From Kaistella palustris DSM 21579 (GTDB taxonomy: Bacteria; Bacteroidota; Bacteroidia; Flavobacteriales; Weeksellaceae): a stretch of 64,000 bases of DNA. The stretch lies in NCBI RefSeq assembly GCF_000422265.1, contig NZ_AULL01000016.1:248001-312000 (forward strand), in the 5' to 3' direction. Shown in pieces: positions 27,119 through 35,616 of this stretch; the stretch's first letter is position 1; each line of letters opens with the position of its first letter. A model generated the notes under the pieces. It worked only from the letters and a program-made list of their open reading frames with translations. It ran no database searches and was not told the DNA's origin. The position numbers and the translations under genes are program-made.

Positions 27119-27129
27119 ATAATAATTAT

Positions 27130-28956
27130 TTAAAAGTTAATGAACAGATTTGCGCTGTAATTCCTTTTTGGTAAAGGAAAGAAAGCGGTGGTTTCGTAGA
27201 TCTCGTCGAAAATATTATGAACTTTGAAACCGAGTTTATAGTGTGCTGCAAGTGTAAGATTAATTCCGGCATTCGCAACAAAATAGGAATTGATTGCCGC
27301 AGATATTTTACTGTCGTCCGTGGTATAGGTGAGTCCGTTGAACAGTCCCTGAAAGAATATTTCCATGAAATCATAACGGTAAACAGCGCTGCCGTAAATT
27401 TTATGTTGCGGAACGTAGGAGAGAAAACGGTTGGTTTCCAGATTTTTCGAATGGGTGAAAATATAGCCTAAAGAAAGTTTTGTGGTGCTTCTCCCGAAAT
27501 CTTTAGCAAAATCGAGCTTAGATTCAACACCATAAGATTCAACTTTATTTGTATTGACAGGTGTCCAGACGCCTTTGGAATTCTGTAGCCAACGGATCAT
27601 ATCGGTGATGTAGATGTAATAAGGAGTGACATTCAGCCTGAAATCACCATACTGAAACTGATTCCCGAGTTCAGCCTGGTGAGAAATTTCGGATTTCAGA
27701 TTTGGGTTACCGGCGGGTTTCCAGTAAAGGTCATTAAAGGAAGGATATCTGAAATTTTTCGAGAAATTCAGAACCACGTCATACCACTTATTCACCGCGA
27801 GTTTTCCCGAAAATGAATAGAGTATCGGTGTGGCAATTCCTTCCACGAAATCTTTTTTAAGGCCAGCTTCGAAATTTATGATTTTCACCGGATTCCATCG
27901 CACTAAACCTGCTGCGGAACCCGCATTTCTTTGAACAGAAGAAATTCCGGACTGAAAACCTTCAGCTTTGTTGAGCTGGTAATCGCCGATGAGGTTGAAT
28001 GCAAATTTATCGCTGAAAATGTAGTTGAGATCGTTTTTCGCCAGATAGACTTCTGAATTCCCGCCACTGCTTTTGGGCTGATCAATATGGTCGAAATACT
28101 GAAAATCATCCTGCAAATATGCGAGTTTGAAACTGTTCGTGATTTTTTTGCTTTTAAAATCCCACGAAACCAAACTGCGGAAACTGTCGGCAAAATATTT
28201 CGTTTTTGTATAATCTTCTGAGCGCACAGGGTAGTGCTGAATTCCATCGTAAATCTGGGTTTGCCAGGAAATCGTGTTGTTCCGACCGACCATATAAGCC
28301 GCGCCCAGATTAAAAGTGCGGTTGTTATACGCACCGTTCAGGTTTCGGTAATCTTTTTCGGGCACTTCATAATCATTGTCGCTTGTTACAAAATTACCTG
28401 AAACCTTTACTGATAATCTTTCATCGCTATAGGAAGTTTTTAAAAAAGAATTAAAAGTATTGAATGAGCCACCTTCCAGAAAAAAGCCAGCGTTGAATCC
28501 TTTGTTAAAAGCCAGGTCATTATTCAAATGAATGGTGCCACCAATCGCGCCACTGCCGTAAATTACGCTGCCGCCGCCGGACTTTATCTCGAGCTGATCG
28601 TATCCTAAAAGATTTAAATTATTGATGTCGCCCTGGCCCAGAAAAACCGAGTTGATATTGATACCGTTCCAGATAAAAGCTGTTTGCTGCGCCGTGGTAC
28701 CGCGGAATGAGGGCGAAGAAACCATGCCGCGCCCGTTTTCTTTAATATAAACCGGCGACTGAAAACGCAGAACTTCCGATAGATTTGCTGTGTTTTTCAG
28801 AAAATCTTCCTGTTTTAAAGTTTCGATTTTCTGGAATTTTCTGGAATTCTTTAACTGACTGTCGAAAATATAAACCGTGTCGATTGTCTTCTCCTGAGCA
28901 AATCCCAGAGAAAAACAAAACATCAGCGCCGCAGAAAAGTGGTGTTTTACAGTCAT
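27130..28956 (-). CDS. btuB: TonB-dependent outer-membrane receptor, BtuB-like (cobalamin uptake)
   Basis: 608 residues from the ATG at 28956; the longer frame runs into the riboswitch and is rejected. Signal peptide MTVKHHFSAALMFCFSLGFAQ. A plug domain follows (SEVLRFQSPVYIKENGRGM, SFRGTTAQQTAFIWNGI, LEIKSGGGSVIYGSGAIGG), then a 22-strand-type barrel ending in an aromatic residue (NLFINF). It imports vitamin B12 with energy from TonB. The cobalamin riboswitch directly upstream is the best evidence for substrate. Co-transcribed with the BtuG-like lipoprotein gene. Confidence 0.88.
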   Translation of the reverse strand: MTVKHHFSAALMFCFSLGFAQEKTIDTVYIFDSQLKNSRKFQKIETLKQEDFLKNTANLSEVLRFQSPVYIKENGRGMVSSPSFRGTTAQQTAFIWNGININSVFLGQGDINNLNLLGYDQLEIKSGGGSVIYGSGAIGGTIHLNNDLAFNKGFNAGFFLEGGSFNTFNSFLKTSYSDERLSVKVSGNFVTSDNDYEVPEKDYRNLNGAYNNRTFNLGAAYMVGRNNTISWQTQIYDGIQHYPVRSEDYTKTKYFADSFRSLVSWDFKSKKITNSFKLAYLQDDFQYFDHIDQPKSSGGNSEVYLAKNDLNYIFSDKFAFNLIGDYQLNKAEGFQSGISSVQRNAGSAAGLVRWNPVKIINFEAGLKKDFVEGIATPILYSFSGKLAVNKWYDVVLNFSKNFRYPSFNDLYWKPAGNPNLKSEISHQAELGNQFQYGDFRLNVTPYYIYITDMIRWLQNSKGVWTPVNTNKVESYGVESKLDFAKDFGRSTTKLSLGYIFTHSKNLETNRFLSYVPQHKIYGSAVYRYDFMEIFFQGLFNGLTYTTDDSKISAAINSYFVANAGINLTLAAHYKLGFKVHNIFDEIYETTAFFPLPKRNYSANLFINF

Positions 28957-28993
28957 TATTAAGGCCTTTCCTCCGAAAGCTTTTTCTAAGTTA

Positions 28994-29135
28994 ACGCCTG
29001 GCAGTAAGGTCTCCTGACTTTCACAAAACTGCACCTTCCCGATCGCTCAGTGGTTGTATGGCAGTTTCACTAATGGTGATTTACAGTTGCGGGGACAGTT
29101 TGTGATTTGCACACAATTCCCTTTTCTACAAGCTC
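28994..29135 (-). promoter_or_regulatory. Cobalamin riboswitch
   Basis: Read on the minus strand, the conserved AdoCbl/B12-box parts are in order: a GGGAATTGTGTG-type start, CTGTCCCCGCAACTGT (29072-29098 region), a GCCACTG-like CCACTGAGCGATCGGGAAGG, and the B12 box AGTCAGGAGACCTTACTGCC. It ends about 40 bases before the BtuB start codon. High B12 should shut off uptake. Confidence 0.92.
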
Positions 29136-29180
29136 TGCAAAAATAGGAGTTTGTGTGGTATAAACAAAAGATTTTGAGCC

Positions 29181-31262
29181 TTACTTTTTTGCGGGCTCTG
29201 CAGACTCTGTTTTGTTTTTCAGATATCGGTAGGTTTCAACCTGCGAGCGGATTTTTTCAGGGCCGCCTTTTACATAATTGTTGCTCAGTTTTTTATCCAG
29301 GATTCTGGCTTTTACATTGTCGCTGAGCTGAATTTCGAGAAGGTCTTTGATTTCTTTCTTAAGGTTTTTCTGGGTGATCCTTGCGGCTGCCTCTATACGG
29401 TAATCAAGATTCCGGGTCATCCAGTCCGCCGATGAAATGTAGATATCTTCATTGCCTTTACCGTAAAAATACATCACGCGCGCATGTTCCAGATATTCAT
29501 CAACAATACTGATGGCCTCAATTTTATGTTTAAAATCCTTCTGATTTACAGCGCAGTAAATCCCGCGGATGACGAGTTTGATGACGACACCGGCTCTTGC
29601 GGCGTCGTACAATTTGCGGATCAGCGTGCGGTCGCTCAGTGAATTGGATTTAATGATCATCAGCGCTTTTCGGCCGGCTTTGGCTTCCTCGATTTCTTTG
29701 TCGATATGTTGTATGATCTTTTCGCGCATATAAGTCGGACAAACCACCAGACTTTTACAGGATTTCAGCGCCGCAACGATATCTGATTTAGGCTTTCGCA
29801 GGACATTGAAAATTTTATTGATGTCTGCCATGATCGTTCTGTCCGAAGTCATCAGCAGATGATCGCCATAAATTTTCGCTGTTTTTTCGTTGAAGTTTCC
29901 GGTGCTCACAAATCCGTACTGAATGGTTTTGTTCTGCACGCGTTTTTTGATCACACAGAGTTTGGCGTGAACTTTCTTGTTCGGGATGCCTACGAGTACT
30001 TTTACACCTTCTTGTTCCAGGATTTCCTTCCATTGCAGATTACTCTCTTCATCAAACCTTGCGCGGAGCTCCAGCATTACGGTAACTTCCTTGCCGTTGC
30101 GCACTGCGTTGATGAGCGTATTGATGACTTTGGAATGACTGGCGAGGCGGTAGGCCGTGATCTGAATGGATTTCACGTCGGGATCCATAGCCGATTCCCG
30201 CAGCAGGTCGATTACAGGCGTGAACTTATGGTACGGAAAAGACAGCAGAATATCTGTTTTCTGAATTACGTCGGTCACCCGTTTTCCTACTGTTTCGGGA
30301 TGATCGAAGGAAGTTCTTTCGACGGGTTTCCTGTACGTTTCGAAAACCTCGGGGAACTCCATAAAATGGCGGAAATTGTGGATTTTGCCACCCGGAATGA
30401 TGCTGTCTTTTTTGGTGAGATGTAGTTTCCTGATGAGAAATTCAAGCAAAGCCTTATCCATTTCCTTATCGAAAACAAACCGTGTCGGTTTACCTTTCCG
30501 GCGAGATTTTATGCCTTTTTCAATTTTTTCGGCGAGAGTCGTTTTTATATCGTTGTCCAGATCGAACTCCGCGTCTTTGGTTACTTTAAAACAGTGCGCC
30601 TCAAATTCCTCATATCCGAAATAAGAAAAAATATGTGGAAGGTTGTAGATGATCACGTCCTCCAGCAGCATGACCGCTTTTTCACCTTCGGCGGATGGCA
30701 GGAGGACAAAACGCCCCAACAGGCGCGAGGGAATTTCAATGATTGCAAACTTACTTTCGTACTGCAACTTCTTTTTGCGCATGGCGACACCCAGATACAG
30801 CGATTTGTCCCGTAAATAGGGCATCGCCGAATTTTCATTTAACAGAATTGGGATGACATTGCTTTCCACGACCTCATCAAAGTAACCGCTCACGAACTTT
30901 TTTTGGGCGGCATTCAGGTTTTTAGAATTTTTAATGAAAATATGCTGAGCGGCCATCTCTGCCTGGATCTTATGCCAGGTTTTGTCGAAGTTCTGCTGCT
31001 GGCGGATGACGATCTCGTTGATCCGCTGCAGGATCTTTGTGGGCGGCTGGTAAAATGATTCGGTAATATATTTGTCTTTAAAATCCATCGCGCGCTTCAA
31101 CCCCGCCACACGCACGCGGAAAAACTCGTCGAGATTATTGGAAAAGATCCCCAGAAAACGGATGCGCAGATGCAGCGGTACACGCTCATCCATCGCTTCC
31201 TGCAACACCCTTTCATTGAAGGCGAGCCAGGTAATATCTCTGGGGTTGTAAATGTTTGCCAT
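29181..31262 (-). CDS. ppk1: Polyphosphate kinase 1
   Basis: 693 residues, normal length. N-terminal domain with YNPRDITWLAFNERVLQEA and NNLDEFFRVRVAGL; middle PHP-like and C-terminal phospholipase-D-like halves. The latter carry the catalytic-loop segment KVHAKLCVI and the second His region YGKGNEDIYISSADWMTRNLD. PPK1 makes inorganic polyphosphate from ATP at the membrane. Divergent from the Crp/Fnr regulator gene; no ppx is adjacent. Confidence 0.96.
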   Translation of the reverse strand: MANIYNPRDITWLAFNERVLQEAMDERVPLHLRIRFLGIFSNNLDEFFRVRVAGLKRAMDFKDKYITESFYQPPTKILQRINEIVIRQQQNFDKTWHKIQAEMAAQHIFIKNSKNLNAAQKKFVSGYFDEVVESNVIPILLNENSAMPYLRDKSLYLGVAMRKKKLQYESKFAIIEIPSRLLGRFVLLPSAEGEKAVMLLEDVIIYNLPHIFSYFGYEEFEAHCFKVTKDAEFDLDNDIKTTLAEKIEKGIKSRRKGKPTRFVFDKEMDKALLEFLIRKLHLTKKDSIIPGGKIHNFRHFMEFPEVFETYRKPVERTSFDHPETVGKRVTDVIQKTDILLSFPYHKFTPVIDLLRESAMDPDVKSIQITAYRLASHSKVINTLINAVRNGKEVTVMLELRARFDEESNLQWKEILEQEGVKVLVGIPNKKVHAKLCVIKKRVQNKTIQYGFVSTGNFNEKTAKIYGDHLLMTSDRTIMADINKIFNVLRKPKSDIVAALKSCKSLVVCPTYMREKIIQHIDKEIEEAKAGRKALMIIKSNSLSDRTLIRKLYDAARAGVVIKLVIRGIYCAVNQKDFKHKIEAISIVDEYLEHARVMYFYGKGNEDIYISSADWMTRNLDYRIEAAARITQKNLKKEIKDLLEIQLSDNVKARILDKKLSNNYVKGGPEKIRSQVETYRYLKNKTESAEPAKK

Positions 31263-31370
31263 TTTAAGTTCTGGGATTTCCTCAAAAATAAGGAATTCCC
31301 ACTGAACTATTACAGGTCTGAGGCTTGGGACGGTCGGTTATTTTTATTAAATTTGAAACAAAGTAAAAAT

Positions 31371-31967
31371 ATGTTTTCACGAGAGATTCTGTTGAAAAAT
31401 AATGTTCCGCTACTGCATTTAAAGCGCAAAGACAACCTCTTCCGTGAGGATCAGAAAGCGGTAAATTTATATTATTTGATGGAAGGTGAAATAAAAATTT
31501 ACAATACCGATTCCGAAGGTAAAGAATTTCTCATCAACAAGGTTACAGACTGCATGTTTCTGGGCGAGCCGCCTTTTTTACTCGGCGAGCGCTACCCGGC
31601 CAATGCGGTGATTGCCAGCGAAACTGCAGAGCTATTCAGTTTTAATGACGCGCTTTTTCAGAAATTCATGCTCGATAATCCCGAAGGTCTAATCGTTTTT
31701 ACACGTTCGATCGCACGCAAAGCCTACGAAAAAACCCTGAAGCTGAAGTCCATCGTACACCTCAATCCGCATGAGCGGATCCTCAATTTTTTGAAGATGC
31801 ACAAAGTCTCGGCAGGTATAGAACCCGACACAAAAACCGTGATCAATATTACACGTAAAGAAATGGCCAACTCCACAGGTTTGGCTGTAGAAACCGTGAT
31901 CCGTGCTGTAAAGAAAATGGAGCGCGAAAATAAACTTGAACTTATTAACCATAAAATATTTTACTAA
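31371..31967 (+). CDS. Crp/Fnr family transcriptional regulator
   Basis: 198 residues from the ATG at 31371. The longer frame reaching 31170 overlaps ppk1 and is rejected. An N-terminal cyclic-nucleotide-binding-like beta roll precedes a C-terminal helix-turn-helix (about 161-183, TRKEMANSTGLAVETVIRAV) whose Glu174 and Arg178 match the FNR/CRP recognition-helix positions. There is only one Cys (61), so it lacks the FNR iron-sulfur ligands. An NO/heme-sensing (DNR/NnrR-like) or redox-indirect input is possible. The downstream membrane-protein gene overlaps its stop by one base (TAATG). Likely regulator of the palindromes at 33875 and 40531. Confidence 0.85.
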   Translation: MFSREILLKNNVPLLHLKRKDNLFREDQKAVNLYYLMEGEIKIYNTDSEGKEFLINKVTDCMFLGEPPFLLGERYPANAVIASETAELFSFNDALFQKFMLDNPEGLIVFTRSIARKAYEKTLKLKSIVHLNPHERILNFLKMHKVSAGIEPDTKTVINITRKEMANSTGLAVETVIRAVKKMERENKLELINHKIFY

Positions 31968-33190
31968 TGCAGCGCAGTTTCTGGCTGAAATTCTCAGTAT
32001 TCAATTTTTTCATCGTGGCGCTGTTGGGCGTGGTAATGCGGTACAAAATCTTATATTCACTTCCATTTCTCGATCAGAAACATCTGCAGGAGGCGCATTC
32101 CCATTTTGCATTTTATGGTTGGATCACCAACGCGATTTATGTGCTCATCCTCATTTACCTGCGCAAAGTAGGCGCGGCGCTCAATCTGAAGAAGTACGAA
32201 TATCTGATCATCATCAATCTGGTCGCGTCGTTCTCTATGCTGGGAACTTTTATTTACGGTGGTTACTTCTGGGCATCGATTGTGGCTTCTACCGCTGCAT
32301 TGCTGTGTAGTTTTGTTTTCTTTTTCTTCTTTATCCGCGATTCATTTAAGATTCAGGATGCTTCGAAGATCTGGTTTCTGGCAGGCTTGTTTTTCGCCTT
32401 TATTTCGTCACTTGGCGTTTTTAATCTGGCGTACATGGGTATGACCGGAACTATGAAACAGGATATGTATCTGGCTTCAGAATATTATTATCTGCACTTT
32501 CAGTATAACGGTTTCTTTATTTTTTCCTGCATTGGGCTGCTTTTGTTTTCTTTAAAGGAAACTGGTGCGGCAATAACCAAAAGGCACAACAGCATTATAT
32601 TCTGGCTGATGTTTATTGGCTGTTTAATTGGTTTCGGACTTTCTGTTCTGTGGTTGAAAATGCCTGCTTATATTTTCGCCGTAATTGTGATCGCCTCCGT
32701 TGCGCAGACGGTCGGCGCGGTAATGATATATGCTTTTGTGAAGAAAAGCTGGACAAATCTTGTGCTAAAATGGTCGCCGATGCAAAGGTTTGTGCTCATA
32801 TTTGCCGGATTTGCCTTTGCCGTAAAAATTGCACTGCAGCTGGGCTCCAATATTCCGGCGCTTAATCAGTTTGCCTTTGGTTTCAGAAATGTGGTAATTG
32901 CCTACCTTCACTTGGTATTATTGATGTGTATCGCAACTTTCCTGATCAACCAGATTCTGGCAACCAACTATTTCACCATTACAAAACCGCTGCTGCTCGG
33001 ACTGAAGTTATTGCTGCTCGGAATTTTCCTGAATGAATTTGTGCTTGGCATGATGGGCATTTTATCCATTAAATACATTGCGGTACCGTATGCAAACAAT
33101 ATACTCCTGTATGTTTCGCTGCTCATGTTTATTTCGATCTTCGTTATTTTCATCAATATGAAAACGCGGAAGGATGTGATCCAGGATTGA
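31967..33190 (+). CDS. Polytopic membrane protein, heme-copper-oxidase subunit I-like
   Basis: 407 residues, about 11-12 transmembrane helices. Three helices hold isolated His residues in oxidase-like contexts: EAHSHFAFYGW (TM2), YYYLHFQYNGFF (about TM6) and IAYLHLVLL (late helix). This resembles heme ligands of cbb3/NorB-type subunit I, but the copper-site His-His pair is not evident. Similar proteins occur near Crp/Fnr regulators and nitrogen-oxide genes in Bacteroidota (recalled, not checked). It may bind heme and act in NO or oxygen handling. Translation is coupled to the regulator gene by a one-base overlap. Confidence 0.6.
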   Translation: MQRSFWLKFSVFNFFIVALLGVVMRYKILYSLPFLDQKHLQEAHSHFAFYGWITNAIYVLILIYLRKVGAALNLKKYEYLIIINLVASFSMLGTFIYGGYFWASIVASTAALLCSFVFFFFFIRDSFKIQDASKIWFLAGLFFAFISSLGVFNLAYMGMTGTMKQDMYLASEYYYLHFQYNGFFIFSCIGLLLFSLKETGAAITKRHNSIIFWLMFIGCLIGFGLSVLWLKMPAYIFAVIVIASVAQTVGAVMIYAFVKKSWTNLVLKWSPMQRFVLIFAGFAFAVKIALQLGSNIPALNQFAFGFRNVVIAYLHLVLLMCIATFLINQILATNYFTITKPLLLGLKLLLLGIFLNEFVLGMMGILSIKYIAVPYANNILLYVSLLMFISIFVIFINMKTRKDVIQD

Positions 33191-33217
33191 TTTGAAAAAA
33201 ATATATTTCAAAATAAA

Positions 33218-33248
33218 ACGGCTGCCAAAAAATTTTGACAGCCGTTTC
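33218..33248. terminator. Terminator between convergent genes
   Basis: ACGGCTG / CAGCCGT stem, extended inward by CAAAA / TTTTG with single mismatches, with short T runs on both sides. It lies between the membrane-protein gene and the fasciclin gene. Confidence 0.75.
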
Positions 33249-33274
33249 CAATTAAACCAATAAAAGAATGAAAC

Positions 33275-33829
33275 TTATTCAGGCAGTAGCACCTCATCGA
33301 TCGCATATACAATTCCGTTTGAGGCCGGAACCGTGGCTACGATCTTTGCTTTTCCGTTGATCACCGGTTTCCCGTCGACCATCGTAATTTTAATATTTTT
33401 TCCATTGACCATTCCCAGCGTTTGTCCGTCGGTCATCTGGTCTTCTTTGATCACGCCTACATAAGTGTGATAACCAAGTATGTCTGAGAGCTGATCTGCT
33501 TTGTCCGGTTTTAAAAGTCCGTCTACTGTTCCTGCCGGAAGCTTTTCGAAGGCAGAATTCATCGGTGCAAAAACCGTAAACGGCCCGGCATTACTCAGTG
33601 AGGTGGCTAATCCTGCAGCTTTTACTGCTGTAACAAGTGTAGACAGATCTGGATTTGTGGCGGCCAGCTGCACTACATTTGGATTTGATTCATCATCCAC
33701 AACCGCTTCCTGGCCGGGACCGGCTGCTTCCGAACTGTTTTCTGTACCTGCCGGAGCGATGGTCTCGCTTTTCGCACAGGAACTGAGCATAAAACCCAAG
33801 ATGCCCAAAATAAGAATTGACTTTTTCAT
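33275..33829 (-). CDS. Fasciclin (FAS1) domain lipoprotein
   Basis: 184 residues from the ATG at 33829; the longer frame runs through the promoter and operator. Lipoprotein signal MKKSILILGILGFMLSSC, an acidic/Ser-rich spacer, then one FAS1 domain: NPDLSTLVTAVKAAGLATSL, the H1 motif GPFTVFAPMNSAFEKLP, and the closing IVATVPASNGIVYAIDEVLLP. FAS1 proteins are adhesion or surface-interaction domains. A Crp/Fnr-type palindrome sits 46 bp upstream, the same as at the nos operon, which suggests induction under the same low-oxygen or nitrogen-oxide conditions. Confidence 0.88.
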   Translation of the reverse strand: MKKSILILGILGFMLSSCAKSETIAPAGTENSSEAAGPGQEAVVDDESNPNVVQLAATNPDLSTLVTAVKAAGLATSLSNAGPFTVFAPMNSAFEKLPAGTVDGLLKPDKADQLSDILGYHTYVGVIKEDQMTDGQTLGMVNGKNIKITMVDGKPVINGKAKIVATVPASNGIVYAIDEVLLPE

Positions 33830-33874
33830 TTGCTGTAATTTTATATAAATGTACAACAGAAGGGATGGATCACC

Positions 33875-33890
33875 TATGATCATAATCATA
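33875..33890. promoter_or_regulatory. Crp/Fnr-type operator, fasciclin gene
   Basis: TATGATCATAATCATA is a perfect palindromic half-site pair (TATGAT-N4-ATCATA). A TACATTTA -7-like box lies at 33846-33853 (minus strand), so the centre is at about -40 to -41, a class II activator position. The same motif, with the same spacing to a promoter, precedes the nos operon. Confidence 0.65.
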
Positions 33891-34018
33891 CGTAAACCAC
33901 AATACACCTGATATTTATCAATAAAAATTAAAAAAGTGGGAAGTGCAGCGTTTCAGTTTAAATAAACCCGTAATGTCAGAGAAAAAATTGTGAAAAGCTC
34001 AGTTCCCCTGCAGCGAAT

Positions 34019-34786
34019 TTACAGATCCTTTCTGTTAAATTTTATTAAGGAAAGTACAAATGGAACAGTTGCCCAAATAAGTAAAATGAGCATTGAGATT
34101 CCCATACCGCCGCCGGATCCGAAGACTTTTTGAAAAACCGCACCGGCGTAACCCAGCATAGCCGAAATATTCAGCTGCAGCAAAACGAAGATCCGGGCCA
34201 AACCTACGGGATTCAGACCGGTGAGCGTCGCCATTATACCCTCGATCGGGTAATCTGCGAACTGGAACATCAACATCAAAAGAATTCCGTCGTAAATTAT
34301 ACTGAAGAAAAGCCAGATGAAGATCGAAATACCTATTCCCTTGGCTCTGTCCCGACTTACAATGGCGGAAAGCATGGCAAAGGACGTAAAGATGACGGAC
34401 AGAAAAATGCCGATAATGATAAGCGAAAAACCTGTTTCTATCGAAGAATAGAGGAGGATCGGAATTCCACAGCCGATGAGAAATGCGAGAACCAAAGCGG
34501 TCGAAAGTCCCAGGAAAATATTAAACCAGACCTTCACGCGAGGTACAGGCTGGCTGAGGAGCAGCTCCACAAACTGGCTGCTGTTGTACACATAAATGGT
34601 TGAAAATATAATACTCACCAGCGGGACCACCAGCAGAACTACATTTAAAAGACTGAGCGTAGCTTTGGTGTAATTACTTTCCAGACCCAACACCGACCAG
34701 GAAATGATGAAAAGTAAAACGGTATAGAAAATAACGGTCTTGTTCTTTAAAATATCAAAAAGTATAAAGCGGGCGATCTTGTTCAT
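34019..34786 (-). CDS. nosY: ABC transporter permease NosY
   Basis: 255 residues with six transmembrane helices of the ABC-2 type (MNKIARFILFDILKNKTV start; GLNPVGLARIFVLL loop). NosY with NosF forms an inner-membrane transporter that, with NosD, supplies a sulfur/copper component for the CuZ centre of nitrous oxide reductase. Last gene of the nos operon, 44 bp behind nosF. Confidence 0.88.
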   Translation of the reverse strand: MNKIARFILFDILKNKTVIFYTVLLFIISWSVLGLESNYTKATLSLLNVVLLVVPLVSIIFSTIYVYNSSQFVELLLSQPVPRVKVWFNIFLGLSTALVLAFLIGCGIPILLYSSIETGFSLIIIGIFLSVIFTSFAMLSAIVSRDRAKGIGISIFIWLFFSIIYDGILLMLMFQFADYPIEGIMATLTGLNPVGLARIFVLLQLNISAMLGYAGAVFQKVFGSGGGMGISMLILLIWATVPFVLSLIKFNRKDL

Positions 34787-34830
34787 CTGAATAAATAATT
34801 TTTAATAAGGTAAATCTTTCGGTAAGAATT

Positions 34831-35559
34831 TTACTGCGACACAGCCGCGTTCTTCATGCCTTTCAAAATGGTGACGATCGAGTCCGAAATTTTAGCGGCT
34901 CCGGTTTCGGCCATCAGATCGGCGACCGACTGGTGTATGAGAACTTTTCCTTCATTGATGAACACGATTTCACTTACAATGTCATCGAGCTCACTTAAAA
35001 GGTGTGAGGTGATGATGATCAGTTTTCCCCGGTTTTTTTCTTTGATGATTTTGTTTTTCAGAATTTCCGAAGCCAAAGGATCCAGCCCGGCCGTAGGTTC
35101 ATCGAGTATAATGATCTGTGGATCAAACATAAATGCGAGTACGGCGCTGACTTTTTGAGTAGTACCGCCGGAGAGGTTTCCCATCTTTTTGCTGTACATT
35201 TTCTCAAGTTCAAATGATTCCAGCAGTTCTGTATCGAGCTGTGTCTGCGGAATTTTTCGTGTATCCCTGATCATTTTGATGGTTTGCCCGATCGTCATAT
35301 TTTCCGGGTAGCGGCCGATCTGTGGCATGTAACCGATGTTTTCGCGGTAGCGGTAATCTTCCTTTACACTTTTGTCACCCACCAGAATATCGCCGTTCTC
35401 TACCACATTCAGTCCCAAAATACATTTGATCAGTGTGGTTTTCCCACAGCCGTTCGGACCTATAAGCGCTACGGAATGTCCCTGGGTAAAGGATAAATTG
35501 ATGTCGTCAAGCGCGGTGAAGCGGTCGAATTTCTTGGTTAAGTTTTTAACTTCTATCAT
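34831..35559 (-). CDS. nosF: Nos ABC transporter ATP-binding protein NosF
   Basis: 242 residues. Walker A GPNGCGKT (34-41), signature LSGGTTQKVSAVLAF, Walker B with ILDEPTAGLDP. NosF energises the NosFY transporter required for CuZ maturation of NosZ. Located between nosD and nosY, the usual nosDFY order. Confidence 0.92.
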   Translation of the reverse strand: MIEVKNLTKKFDRFTALDDINLSFTQGHSVALIGPNGCGKTTLIKCILGLNVVENGDILVGDKSVKEDYRYRENIGYMPQIGRYPENMTIGQTIKMIRDTRKIPQTQLDTELLESFELEKMYSKKMGNLSGGTTQKVSAVLAFMFDPQIIILDEPTAGLDPLASEILKNKIIKEKNRGKLIIITSHLLSELDDIVSEIVFINEGKVLIHQSVADLMAETGAAKISDSIVTILKGMKNAAVSQ

Positions 35560-35616
35560 CTTAAAATTCGGAAGAATGTACCGGCCATAAACCTGTCTTT
35601 CTTCCGTTGATTTTTT

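Noticed and set aside
28957-29034. N-terminal extension of the BtuB-like receptor
   Set aside because: Its codons are the riboswitch B12 box and spacer; the signal peptide begins at 28956.
31170-31370. N-terminal extension of the Crp/Fnr regulator
   Set aside because: It overlaps the divergent ppk1 start and adds residues unlike any Crp/Fnr protein; the ATG at 31371 fits the family.
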